A DNA stretch of 64,000 bases from Flavobacterium aerium. GTDB taxonomy: Bacteria > Bacteroidota > Bacteroidia > Flavobacteriales > Flavobacteriaceae. The position numbers and the translations under genes are program-made. Each line of letters opens with the position of its first letter. Positions within the stretch are counted from its first letter, which is position 1. The notes under the pieces were generated by a model that worked only from the letters and a program-made list of their open reading frames with translations, made no database searches and was not told the DNA's origin. Below, piece by piece: positions 16,304-26,400 of this stretch. The stretch spans positions 434,001-498,000 of the forward strand of contig NZ_JARQWR010000001.1 of assembly GCF_030766725.1 (NCBI RefSeq), given 5' to 3'.

Positions 16304-17911
16304 CTATTTACTCCTGTTAATTCGTCTTTTAGATAATTTTTTCCATATCTGATTAGCCAAATTAACTTCTTTTTGGGTAAGTCCGTAACCTTTTTTTAAT
16401 ATTAATTCATCTGTAATTTTTAAAATTTCATCAATGTTATTTTTATTACGTAACATTTCATCAATCCGAGGTAATAATTTTTTATTTATTGTTTTGTAGG
16501 GCAATAAAATTCTTTCAGCTTCACTTGGCATTAGTTCTAAAACACCTCCACCATGGCTTCTACCCGTCACTTCGGAGAAAGCTAAAGATAAAGAGTTGTA
16601 ATAACTAGATGTGAATGCTTCTATTTCAACCTCTGGTTTTATCGAAACTCGATGCATTGTATCTGTAGTATAAGCTTTAGCATCATTAATAATAAGCCTT
16701 GGGTATAAATTATTACGTCTAATAAAAAACGCATCTGAAACCCTTATAGACGGAACAACAAACCAATCATCCCTTATTCCCGTTTTGTATCCCTTATTTA
16801 CTTCGTTAATTTCACCAAATTTAATATATTTTTGAGCCCCTGAATGTTCACCTAATTCTTTTCGATTTGGAAATACGAGTAAGTGAGCTTTTGCTTTAGA
16901 TTTACGGTTTAATTCCCAGTCTTCTTTCGTGAAAATTAAGCTGTTTACTTGAATGCTTCTACCCACCATAGGTTTGGCAAACTGATCCAGGTCATATTGC
17001 TGGACTGTTGTTAAAGGCACAGTAAAGTAACTGTTGGCACCAGTTGTTATTCCAACTTCAACTTTTGCAAAAGTACCAATTGAAGGTATATTTCTTTTGG
17101 CAGCAATATTTTCAAGGAAATCAATTTCTTCTTGCTCCAAAAAATAATATGTCCACTTGTTCGACTTAAAATCAATTTTTTTGGATGGGCTTTTTAAAAT
17201 TTCTACGTTCAAATTTTCCAAATCGCTTGCATCGTGTAATTCTAAATGTTCTATCAAATGTGTGTCCGTGCCATTTTTTTCGCAAAGAAGCAAAACGACC
17301 TCTTGTTGAATGTCAGGAAAAACTAACTTTTCAAAGGAGATAATATTTATTTTGTTATAAAATTTAGCCAAGAACTCCCTAAGTTGCTGTGCATAGGAAA
17401 CCTGAAGAAGCTCTGCCGGAATAACAAAACCAATCTTACCGTCTTCTTTTAAAAGTAGACTTGATCCTACTACGAATGATACCCATGCATTACTAAGTTT
17501 TGAATATTTTAATCCAGCTTTGCTAAAAATTTTTGCAGCTTCCTTTTGTTGTTCACTATCAAAATATTGAAATCTTATATATGGGGGGTTTCCTATAACA
17601 AGATCAAATCTTTTAGTAGTTTCGTTGCAGTATAAATGAAAATCTGTATTTATAACTGTTTTATCATTAAGCTGTATTTTATTAGCTTTTTTGGCTTCCT
17701 TATGATCAAACTCTACTGCTGTAACAGATTTGAATTGATGGTTATTATATTTAAGTTGCTCCAAAAATACTCCATCTCCGCAACTCGGTTCTAAGATGTC
17801 ATAATCTCTGCTGCCATTAATTCCCCATTTAAGAATAAATGCAGCTATCGCGTCCGGTGTATAAAAACCGCCTCTAAGTTTTTCTGCAGTTGCATTCTCA
17901 ATTAATTTCAT
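16304..17911 (-). CDS. DNA N6-adenine methyltransferase (Eco57I/TaqI-like)
   Basis: A 535-residue gamma-class DNA methyltransferase. The SAM-binding motif I is ILEPSCGDGVFLEQL (about 40-54) and catalytic motif IV is DLVIGNPPYIRFQ (about 102-114). The C-terminal half is a TaqI-like target-recognition region (YKTGIRDDWFVVPSIRVSDA near 380). There is no nuclease motif, so it is a stand-alone modification enzyme. It overlaps the upstream type IIG gene by 14 bp. It probably methylates the strand of an asymmetric site that the fused enzyme does not, or completes host protection. Confidence 0.82.
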   Translation of the reverse strand: MKLIENATAEKLRGGFYTPDAIAAFILKWGINGSRDYDILEPSCGDGVFLEQLKYNNHQFKSVTAVEFDHKEAKKANKIQLNDKTVINTDFHLYCNETTKRFDLVIGNPPYIRFQYFDSEQQKEAAKIFSKAGLKYSKLSNAWVSFVVGSSLLLKEDGKIGFVIPAELLQVSYAQQLREFLAKFYNKINIISFEKLVFPDIQQEVVLLLCEKNGTDTHLIEHLELHDASDLENLNVEILKSPSKKIDFKSNKWTYYFLEQEEIDFLENIAAKRNIPSIGTFAKVEVGITTGANSYFTVPLTTVQQYDLDQFAKPMVGRSIQVNSLIFTKEDWELNRKSKAKAHLLVFPNRKELGEHSGAQKYIKFGEINEVNKGYKTGIRDDWFVVPSIRVSDAFFIRRNNLYPRLIINDAKAYTTDTMHRVSIKPEVEIEAFTSSYYNSLSLAFSEVTGRSHGGGVLELMPSEAERILLPYKTINKKLLPRIDEMLRNKNNIDEILKITDELILKKGYGLTQKEVNLANQIWKKLSKRRINRSK

Positions 17912-20888
17912 ATAAATCTTTTATTGTTGGGATTAGCGAGTCATCGGCGCCAAGGTTATATAATTTCTTAAGCAAATCATCCATTATTGCTTTTGTTCTT
18001 TCAAATTGTCCTAAAAGTGGGGTTTGTAATCTTTTATTTCCAACATTTGAGTCTACTTTCTGTTGAATTTCAATTAGCTTTATCTGCGTTTTTACAATGT
18101 TATCATGCAATTCTTTATCTAAGGGATTCTTGAAGTCAATTTTACGGATTGGTAAATTATTCAACACTTTTGTCCCGCGTGCAATATATCCTCCACGAAA
18201 TACTTCACCCTTAAGATGAATTATCCACTCAACATATTTAGAGTTTAGAATAGCTTGTATATAATAGATTGAATATAAGCTATCAGGAGACAAGAATAAA
18301 CTACAATAGCCCGCAGTTCCACCAGCGGTGTGCAAAGTTTGTGAAAAATCTATTGGATATTTTTCACCTGTTGACATAACACCTATGATTATTTTTTCTT
18401 TTATTTCACCTAATTCCAAATATTGGCTACGACCGAAACGATACCATTCCTGATCTGTTTTTGGTACTGGTTTGACGTCTCGTTTTTCAGTAAGTTTTGG
18501 TTTATTTAATTCGAGATATTTATATGCTAATGGGTATAATTTCTTGTATTCGTCAGGGTAAATAAATTCAGTTTTGCCATTTTGGATGATATATGGAAAA
18601 ATTACATAAGCATTAGGTACTATTGTGCGGTAAGTATTTAATTTTTCTGCACCCTTAGTACGAACAGTTACGTAATACGGTCTAAGCGCATCCTTTTCAA
18701 TACTGTAGGTTATGCCTTTTTTGATAAAGTCCACTGTATTATTTTCTTCTTTCGTAGCTTGAATAATGTACACCTCATTGGCACTAGTTTGTATTCCGTT
18801 ATTTATATTATCCTTCCCGACGATTTTTTTAAGGTTCTCGCTCTGTTTTAAAACTTTTTCATATGTTAGTTTCAAATATGGAGGCACTAAAAACCAAAGT
18901 TCACTCGAAAGAGTGTTTGTTTCGATTTCATCTGTATTAATATTTTTAAAATCTCGAATCTTCCATTGTGTAAGATTTTTTATTTCAGTGTAAGTAAAAT
19001 TTTCCTGACTACTCTTGCCGATGATTAAAATACTTGTGTAAGTAGTTTTATCGGCAAATATTTGATTGGCGCCAAAGGATACCAAGGAGTGCAAATAACC
19101 ATTTACAGATAATTCTTTTCTGAGATTTACCGCAGCACCAACTTTTGTGAATTTACTGGGAACAATGTATCCTAATATTCCATTGGAAGTTAATAAGTTT
19201 AAACCGCGTTCAATAAAAAGAAAGTACTTATCAAATTGTTTATGAGCTGATATATAGTTTTTTTTGTAAATAGGAAGTTCAAGAGGCGTTATGTTTTTCA
19301 TGTCCTCGGACTTCATGTAAGGAGGATTACCTACAATTACATCAAATCTAAGACTTGCAAAATCGAATGGATTGATAATAATTTGCTCATTATCTAAAAA
19401 AACTTGATTAGGCTCTATAAGACTATTACCAAAAAATATATTTTGATCTAAATTTGGAAGTATTGGATTTCGCCCAGAAATTGAAGCAGCGTCCTCATTC
19501 TCTAAAAGTTTTAATAATAACCCAAACTTTGCAGATTCTACAGCATTGTAATCCTTATCAATTCCGTATACACAACTTAATAAAAGATTACGTTTTATAT
19601 CGTAAGGTAGTTTATAAGTTTCTAAAGCTGTATGTATAAGTTTGGTTTTATCAGTACGTAAAAAATAGTCAATAACATTGTCATTTAATAATTGAAAAAG
19701 TTCCAAAAGGAAAGCACCTGATCCACAAGATATATCTGCGAATTTTAATTTGCAGATTTCAGTATAATCTAAATCAACGCATTTAACCTGTACTGTTTTA
19801 CGAAGAATATCATTAATTATAAAAGTTGGTGTAGTGATAATATCTCGATCAGCATTCTCAGGTTTTTTAATAAGTATGACAGCATTATCATGTACAATCA
19901 GTTGTTCTGATAAGAAAATTTCATATATAGTACCCAAAACATCTGATGAAAATACAGCAAATGAATAGGGGCTTTCTGGATAGTACAATTGTTTAATTAT
20001 CGACCAAAAAACGGAAGATATGTTTTCAACGATTTTATCGACTAAAAGCTGATCAAACAATCCTGAATTATATTTTATATCCGCTTGTTGAAATTTGCTT
20101 ATTAAAGCATTAAAATCATTAGCGCTTGCAAATTTCAATAGCGTTTGATAATCCTCTAAATTTCGATCTTCACAAACCCTTAAAAATAAGATCCGATTAA
20201 GATAACTTTGTACAGTATCATTTAACTGTTGTACGTTAATAGTGGGCTCATATCTATAAATTTCAGAGCCGAGTAGAGTTCTCCACTCATTAATTTGATT
20301 TAGAAATAGATTGTCTATTGAATAGAGTTGAATTTTAGCTTCGATATCTTTCCACTCTAAGTCAAATTGACCTGAATATACAGAGTCCTTGCCTAAGTAG
20401 TTTTTTATTTCTTCAAATTTCTCTTCGTATTCCGTATAATGATATTTTTTAATTAACGCCTTTTGAAAGTTATCTGTATGATCAACCTTCACCGACACAT
20501 CATATATCATTAAATACTCGAAATTTGATAAAACCGAAATTTTAAGTTTAGCGGTGAAACCATAACGTCTAATTTGTTTAGCTGTTTCATCACTGGATTC
20601 AATTCTTACATGAGGTTTTTTTGCTTCCACAAAAAACTTTCTTTCTGAAAAAAGCCTGAAAGTGTAATCCGGCTTTTTAGAATGTTCCGAAGCATTCGAT
20701 TTTAATGTTTCTTCAAGAATAACCTCTCTTTCATTGGTCGATTTACCTGCATGGTTCTTTATATCCCACTTGAGTAATTCAAAGAATGGATCTAAGAAAT
20801 CACTACGTAGTAATGTTTCATTATATTTATCTGACAAATAATATTTTCTATCAGACTTATATTTTTCTATTAGCTGATTAATTGTCAT
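17898..20888 (-). CDS. Type IIG-like restriction-modification enzyme
   Basis: A 996-residue fusion of nuclease, methyltransferase and specificity domains. At the N-terminus KKPDYTFRL (Asp74) and FFVEAKK (Glu88, Lys90) give a PD-(D/E)XK nuclease core. The methyltransferase has motif I FADISCGSGAFLLELF (about 385-400) and motif IV VIVGNPPYMKSED (about 519-531). The C-terminal 300 residues contain a TaqI-like specificity domain (EWYRFGRSQYLELGEIKEKI). The gene overlaps the XRE controller by 11 bp. The architecture is that of Eco57I/MmeI-like single-chain enzymes that cut at a distance from an asymmetric site. The site itself cannot be read from the sequence. Confidence 0.82.
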   Translation of the reverse strand: MTINQLIEKYKSDRKYYLSDKYNETLLRSDFLDPFFELLKWDIKNHAGKSTNEREVILEETLKSNASEHSKKPDYTFRLFSERKFFVEAKKPHVRIESSDETAKQIRRYGFTAKLKISVLSNFEYLMIYDVSVKVDHTDNFQKALIKKYHYTEYEEKFEEIKNYLGKDSVYSGQFDLEWKDIEAKIQLYSIDNLFLNQINEWRTLLGSEIYRYEPTINVQQLNDTVQSYLNRILFLRVCEDRNLEDYQTLLKFASANDFNALISKFQQADIKYNSGLFDQLLVDKIVENISSVFWSIIKQLYYPESPYSFAVFSSDVLGTIYEIFLSEQLIVHDNAVILIKKPENADRDIITTPTFIINDILRKTVQVKCVDLDYTEICKLKFADISCGSGAFLLELFQLLNDNVIDYFLRTDKTKLIHTALETYKLPYDIKRNLLLSCVYGIDKDYNAVESAKFGLLLKLLENEDAASISGRNPILPNLDQNIFFGNSLIEPNQVFLDNEQIIINPFDFASLRFDVIVGNPPYMKSEDMKNITPLELPIYKKNYISAHKQFDKYFLFIERGLNLLTSNGILGYIVPSKFTKVGAAVNLRKELSVNGYLHSLVSFGANQIFADKTTYTSILIIGKSSQENFTYTEIKNLTQWKIRDFKNINTDEIETNTLSSELWFLVPPYLKLTYEKVLKQSENLKKIVGKDNINNGIQTSANEVYIIQATKEENNTVDFIKKGITYSIEKDALRPYYVTVRTKGAEKLNTYRTIVPNAYVIFPYIIQNGKTEFIYPDEYKKLYPLAYKYLELNKPKLTEKRDVKPVPKTDQEWYRFGRSQYLELGEIKEKIIIGVMSTGEKYPIDFSQTLHTAGGTAGYCSLFLSPDSLYSIYYIQAILNSKYVEWIIHLKGEVFRGGYIARGTKVLNNLPIRKIDFKNPLDKELHDNIVKTQIKLIEIQQKVDSNVGNKRLQTPLLGQFERTKAIMDDLLKKLYNLGADDSLIPTIKDLYEIN

Positions 20889-21195
20889 TGGCTTTATTAT
20901 CTTTCAAATATTTAAATCTCTTTTTTGCAACTATAAGTGCTTGTTCACCTAAGTCTTCGCCTTGAATGTCAGACATGATTTTTTCACATAGAAATAATAT
21001 TAAAAGCTCATCAGAATTATATTGGTAAATTTCTGCTAGCTTTAAAATAGCTTCTTTTGTTAATCTACGTTCTCCGCGCTCCATTTTACTTAAAATGGCC
21101 ACATCGATATCTAACATTGCCGCAATTTTTCGTAAGGGAAAATGTTTTGATTCTCTCAGTTCTCTTAGCTTTCCTCCTAAAGTTTCTGTTGACAT
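20878..21195 (-). CDS. XRE-family controller protein of the R-M/Gabija operon
   Basis: A 105-residue HTH protein, taking the ATG at 21195 (MSTETLGGKLRELRESKHFP). A GTG at 21210 would add five residues but falls inside the palindromic operator. The lambda-repressor-like HTH spans about 8-62 (LRKIAAMLDIDVAILSKMER, TKEAILKLAEIY). A short charged helix follows. It is the first gene of a five-gene minus-strand operon and overlaps the R-M gene. Controller proteins of this kind time restriction after methylation by binding upstream palindromes. The 19-bp palindrome 8 bp upstream fits autoregulation. Confidence 0.82.
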   Translation of the reverse strand: MSTETLGGKLRELRESKHFPLRKIAAMLDIDVAILSKMERGERRLTKEAILKLAEIYQYNSDELLILFLCEKIMSDIQGEDLGEQALIVAKKRFKYLKDNKANDN

Positions 21196-21202
21196 ATTTT
21201 CA

Positions 21203-21221
21203 TTTGACACTAAGTGTCAAA
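21203..21221. promoter_or_regulatory. Palindromic operator (candidate C-box) of the controller gene
   Basis: TTTGACACT-A-AGTGTCAAA is a perfect palindrome with 9-bp arms. It ends 8 bp upstream of the controller ATG at 21195. It is the only such palindrome in this region, and its position fits autoregulation by the XRE protein. Confidence 0.65.
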
Positions 21222-21820
21222 TTTATTAAATGAAATAGTGGTATATATGAAGATTTTAAAACTTTATCAACATCATTGCACTATGTCTAATAGTATTTAA
21301 ACAGTAACTTATGCTAAACAATGTTAATAACATTCTATAATTATAATTTAGGGCAGGGAATTTCTTTGACTATTTTTTGAACTTGCGCCATTTATTCCCT
21401 AAAATGAGACACTGGCATCAAGTCATACAAACACTATATTTTTTTCTTTTAAAAATTTTGGGAAGGAGCTATTATAGAAGTTTCGATTTTGCAACAATCT
21501 TTCGTTACTTTCATATAAATTGTTGCTCTTTGGTATTGTAGGTCCCTTTTGATATGTTGTTGATGTGCATTTTTAACTAAGCATAATATTGAAATATAAA
21601 TACATATCTACCGTTCATGTAATTCTAAACCAGTACAATAAGTTTGGTGGATTAAAATTTTATTTCTAATATTGCACTAAGCTTGTTGGCAAGCTTGCTC
21701 GTTCGTGCAAAGATTTCATCAGCCAATAGTTTAATAATGCTAACCTACCTGCTTATTATCCAAATAAAGATTACGAACGCAAATATCCAGGATAATTAAG
21801 TTGGTACAAAAGGATGTATT
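21222..21820. other. Gene-poor AT-rich region at the inner end of the defence cargo
   Basis: About 600 bp without a credible gene. It must hold the controller promoter (minus) and the promoter for the gene at 21821 (plus). The one visible structure is a nested inverted repeat at 21672-21710. The stretch may hold the boundary of the integrated element, but no direct repeat marking an attachment site is visible within the window. Confidence 0.5.
21672..21710. repeat. Nested inverted repeat, possible recombination site
   Basis: TTGCAC (21672-21677) pairs with GTGCAA (21705-21710). Inside, AAGCTTG (21679-21685) pairs with CAAGCTT (21690-21696) around TTGG. It is asymmetrically placed, with extra bases on the right. 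No T-run follows, so it is not a usual terminator. Confidence 0.45.
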
Positions 21821-22603
21821 ATGAAAACTATTGAGTACTTCAAACTCCAGGCAAAAAATCTTCACAAAGATTTTAAAACACAAAAACCTTATTTCGATTC
21901 TTCGTTAGGCGACAACCTCTTTGAGTATGCACCAAAATTTTTCGATGTAGATGCGCTGCTTAATGACTTCGATATCGATGAAAACCATTTTACACTTATG
22001 AACGCCCAGCATATCATTGCGAAATTGGTGGGATTTGAAAAATGGACAGAAATGCTTAAAGCTTCTCCGCCGGCATTGGAATTAGGTAAGCTGCTGTTCG
22101 ACAATATGCACAAAATCAGAAATGAAGAGTGGGAATATTATATCTTGGATGTAGAAAATGAAAACAATGAAACATTAGATGACGAGGACAAACTGTATAT
22201 TTTCAAAACAGTTTTTGCTGATGTAGATGGCCACCAAAGTGATGGTTACGACTACCGTCTGGGTAAAAGAGAGAAACCATTAATTGAAAGTAAAAAAAGT
22301 AAACCTATGGAAAAGAAATCTATAATTAAAATTACCGTTCTGCCTTTAACTGAAGCAGATCGTAAAGAATTCATTGAGGTAGCAAATAAAAAATTTGAGG
22401 ATACATTGCAAAGTATTGAACATACACATCCTGAAATAGTACGTAGATTATGGAGTCCTGAGCAATATATTGAAGAAGTTATAAAACCAGATATGCTACC
22501 CATCGATCGGGACTATGCGCTTTCGTTGGTTGAGGCTTTCTTAATCCATAAAGTTATCGAATTAGCTACCGAAGTTGATAAGCAGACCTTAAACCTCAAT
22601 TAA
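21821..22603 (+). CDS. Conserved hypothetical protein
   Basis: A 260-residue soluble acidic protein with no signal peptide. The N-terminal 100 residues (IEYFKLQAKNLHKDFKTQKP, LVGFEKWTEMLKASP) look like a conserved helical module. The linker (GKREKPLIESKKSKPMEKKS) is basic. The C-terminal 90 residues (ITVLPLTEADRKEF..., ALSLVEAFLIHKVIELA) form a second module. I do not recognise a catalytic motif. It stands alone, is followed by a terminator and cannot be tied to the conjugative element or the chromosome with confidence. Confidence 0.7.
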   Translation: MKTIEYFKLQAKNLHKDFKTQKPYFDSSLGDNLFEYAPKFFDVDALLNDFDIDENHFTLMNAQHIIAKLVGFEKWTEMLKASPPALELGKLLFDNMHKIRNEEWEYYILDVENENNETLDDEDKLYIFKTVFADVDGHQSDGYDYRLGKREKPLIESKKSKPMEKKSIIKITVLPLTEADRKEFIEVANKKFEDTLQSIEHTHPEIVRRLWSPEQYIEEVIKPDMLPIDRDYALSLVEAFLIHKVIELATEVDKQTLNLN

Positions 22604-22669
22604 TATTTCACTCATAAGCCTCAAATCTTCGAGCAAATGGTTCGAGTTTTGTACTATCTGGTGCACTTT

Positions 22670-22702
22670 AAAAAAGCTTCAATGAAAATTGAGGCTTTTT
22701 TT
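22670..22702 (+). terminator. Terminator after the 260-residue hypothetical gene
   Basis: AAGCTTCAAT pairs with ATTGAGGCTT around a GAAA tetraloop and is followed by a T-run. The same GCCTCAAT-type stem is reused at 36004-36033. Confidence 0.8.
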
Positions 22703-22795
22703 ATGCCTTATTGTGAAGGTTTTTTAACACTATAGTACAGAAACTTTTCTCTATTTTTGATACCGTTAGACTAAATGGAAGCAAAGAATATTAGT

Positions 22796-23383
22796 ATGAA
22801 GAAAAATATAAAATCATATAAATCACTAATCCTGTTATTTGTATTCGCTGCATCCTGTGGATTAAAGACGAATACCTTACCAAATGGACACACTAAAATT
22901 GCTGCAAATAAAAAAGTATATGCAAGCAAAGCTAAGTTTGATACAAACCTCCTAAAAGAGATTGATACTACTGTAGTGTACGAACAATATCTTGATCGTT
23001 ATTTTATGGGTTCTGGAGATCAAAAGGTAATTATTAAAGATGTAGCTCGTAAAACAACGGAAGATAATTTTAAGTTTTATAGCGTTTATAAGTTCTATGC
23101 AAATGGGAATTTTAATGTTTTCACTATAAATCGGGATGAAGTATTGGATAAAAAAATGCTAGATCCAAATTTTACAGGAAGTAGAGGTGTCTTTTATAAA
23201 GAAGGAAATGAAATCAAAGCCGATTTAATTACACGAGTTACGGGTATGGGTAGGATAGGAGTAGTTCAGGAGACGTTTATTTTTAAAGGAGATACTTTAA
23301 TTGTAAACAGTAGTAGAGGAAATAATAAATATGTAAAAATGAAATTACCGTCAAATTTCCCGCTATATAAAGCAGATTGGTAA
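22796..23383 (+). CDS. Putative lipoprotein, unknown function
   Basis: A 195-residue protein starting at the ATG at 22796 (MKKNIKSYKSLILLFVFAAS), seven codons inside the longest frame, because this gives a clean lipoprotein signal ending in FAASC. The mature part is beta-rich and basic (YKFYANGNFNVFTINRDEV, RVTGMGRIGVVQETFIFKG). It resembles small Bacteroidetes envelope lipoproteins of unknown function. It ends before a strong bidirectional terminator. Confidence 0.75.
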   Translation: MKKNIKSYKSLILLFVFAASCGLKTNTLPNGHTKIAANKKVYASKAKFDTNLLKEIDTTVVYEQYLDRYFMGSGDQKVIIKDVARKTTEDNFKFYSVYKFYANGNFNVFTINRDEVLDKKMLDPNFTGSRGVFYKEGNEIKADLITRVTGMGRIGVVQETFIFKGDTLIVNSSRGNNKYVKMKLPSNFPLYKADW

Positions 23384-23411
23384 AAATAATTTTGTAGTAT
23401 TTTTCTATTAT

Positions 23412-23450
23412 AAAAAAAGCCCAATTCTTATGAATTGGGCTTTTTATTTT
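23412..23450. terminator. Bidirectional terminator
   Basis: GCCCAATTC and GAATTGGGC form a perfect 9-bp stem around TTAT, with an A-run before and a T-run after. It serves the lipoprotein gene (plus) and the permease-aminopeptidase gene (minus). Confidence 0.85.
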
Positions 23451-23457
23451 TATGAAA

Positions 23458-26400
23458 TTAATCGGCTATTTTAATATTATCATCTGGTATTCTATCAATC
23501 AGATAATTGTATGGATCAATTCCAGCTTGGTAAGGAATCTCTTTGGTTGTAAAAGTATAGGTATTGTCTTTTTTAGTCACCTTTACTCTTTGATACGCTA
23601 AGACTTTACCAGCAGTATAGTTGTTTTCTGGTTTTCCAAAAACAGCTACATCGATGTAATCGTTAATAGGAATTGATGTTTCTCTACCCAAACCATCTGC
23701 TTTGAATTTTTCAGAAGAAGTGGTCAGTGTTACTTGGTATCCATCACCCGATTTTTTGTAAGTTGTTTTTAATGCACGGTTAGAAAATACCGTTATAGTC
23801 TCAAACATATCGGTAATCAGATATTGCATATCTGGCGGTGTAACTTTTTTAAACTCATTCACCGCAGCGATAGAAGTTGGGTACGGCGGATTTTTATATC
23901 CGTATTGCTGAATTAAACTTTGCAAAGCTTGGTTTACTTTATCCTCGCCTATCATTTCTTTAAGGTAATACATCACGACACTCGCTTTGTTGTAATGAAT
24001 GTATTGTTGTCCTTGCGTTTTCATAAGCGGCTGTTCTTCTTCTGTTTCGCTACTTCTACCATTTAAATATCCGTCCATTTCATATTGAAGGAATTTTTTC
24101 ATTTTATCCTTACCATATTCTTTCTCCATAACCATTAGTGCCGAATATTGCGCAAATCCTTCGCTCATCATTTCACTTCCTTGCATATTAGCGCCAATAA
24201 GTTGATGTGCCCAATATTGATGTGCCATTTCGTGTGCGACAACATAAAATACTTGGTCAATACCATCTTCTTTTGCATCGCGTTGATCCAAGATGAAACC
24301 AATACCTTCACTATATGGCATGGTGCCTGGGAATGCTTGTGCAAAACTCTGGTATCTTGGGAACTCAATGATTCTACATTGTTTGTGCATGTAAGGACCA
24401 AAATGAGTGGTGTAATACTCTAATGATTTTTGCATACTATTCATCATATTTGGAACATTGTAAGCATGGTTTTTATCATAATAAACTTCCAAATCAATAC
24501 CATTCCATTTTTTACGAGCAACTTCATATTTCGCGGACATAAACGAATAGAAGTTAACCGATTTGTGGTCTAATTTATAATTGAAGTACTTACGCCCCTT
24601 GTCTTCCCACGTTTTAAGTAATGATCCCGGAGCAATAGCAATCTGGTCTGGTGAAGTACTAATTGTTGTATTCACTTCCACCCAATCAGAATCGGTACTT
24701 AAATAAGTATTCATTCTTGCTTGGATGTTGTTTTCATCCAGTTTTGGCATAGGATCACGTTTCGGTAATTTATACTTCTTACGGGTATTCTTATCGGATA
24801 TTTCATAACCATTGTTGTATCCAATGCTTGGCATCAAATCCATATTGTTGAAGAAACTTCCGTTTTGCGTCACCGATGTGAAGCTTACATCATTTTCAAA
24901 TCCATGCGCTACTCTAGAAACGTCTACGCCTATTTTAATAGAATCATTTGGAGCAAGTGGTCGATCAAGAGTATAAATTCTATAATGTAATTTTTTGTCA
25001 TTAAAAGTCAATTTAGCACCAGGTACAGTCAATTGTATACTATCGCTAAAACGAGGCATGGTAAAATGAATTTCTTTTATTGTTTCATTCGATATGTTTC
25101 TTGCCCATGTTACGACTTTGGCTTTTAGACTGCGTTCTTCAGGTATTAAATCAATATTGTAATCCAATTTATAGAATCGTGGTTGCGCTATGGTTTCATA
25201 CTTTTTGAATTTCTTCTCATATTCCACCTGCATATTTTCTACATCATCATTCGATACATAAGTGTTCAGGACTTTTGTATTGTAATACACATATCCAGCA
25301 CAACCTATAAAGGCTACAATAACAACTGTTAAAGCAATTCCATTTTTTTGAAGTCTTCTTTTAGCTGTTTTTAAACGATTCTTAAAACTCGTTTCTTTAC
25401 CTCTTGTATAGAATGCAACGCATACAAAACATAAGATAATAGAGAATAGGAACCAATATACATTGAACCAAATAGTTCCAGGAATGAACGGACCAAATCC
25501 ATTCATATCGGAATATATTATTCCAGGAACAGTTCCAAAAGAAACCATATTACTACTGATCTTAAATAATCCCCATACAAAGCTGTCTACAATGATAAAA
25601 GCGATGAAGGCAAAATATCCTAAGTATCGGTTGTTTATTAAATAATGAAGCAATAACGCAAGCACTACCAAATAAGAGAAATGCAATAGTTTTATAACGA
25701 GTAAATATTCAACATATAATCCAAGTTCAAATCGGGTATAACCATGAAGGGCTTGTGCTGTTATTCCAACGATTATAGCAATGATATATATAATAGCAAT
25801 GGCGATAATTACAGCCAAAGCTTTGGATGAAAATAAAATACCTGTTTTTATAGGAGTTGAATCTTCGATCTCGTTGAGTTTTGCATCGCGTTCTTTCCAA
25901 ACGAGAACACCCGAATAAAAAGTGATGAAACCAATTAGGAATAAGAAGAATGAACCATCGATAGAATCGATTACCGAATACGTAACAGGATATTGTGAAG
26001 TACCATATCGACTGGTAAAACTACTTAAAGCCGTGATAAGCAAAATCATTCCTATTGCAGTAATGACTATGAATACAGGGTTTTTAATGATTGCCTTAGT
26101 TTCAAAACGTACTAGGTTGATGAAAGTACCGAATGAAAAAGCATTGGCTGTAGTAGGATGAAATACTTTGTCTGAAATTACAGGTGTTGATATCAGCTGC
26201 TCTTTTTTATTCTTTTTTACTTTTTCTTTTTTAAGATTGAAAGAAAAGTAACGATAAACAACAGCAAGAATAATGATACTGATGACAAGCCAAGCAAGTC
26301 TATTGATTAATAAATCCCCTTCCAGTCCAACACTAGAGGTGTTTTTTTCTATGACAGTAGTATATTTAGTCATGATACTAAAGGCCTTTCTTCCAAATGG

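Noticed and set aside
22630..22665. TTCGAGT sequence resembling a tRNA T-loop
   Set aside because: The flanking bases do not form a T-stem, and no acceptor, anticodon or D-arm is found upstream.
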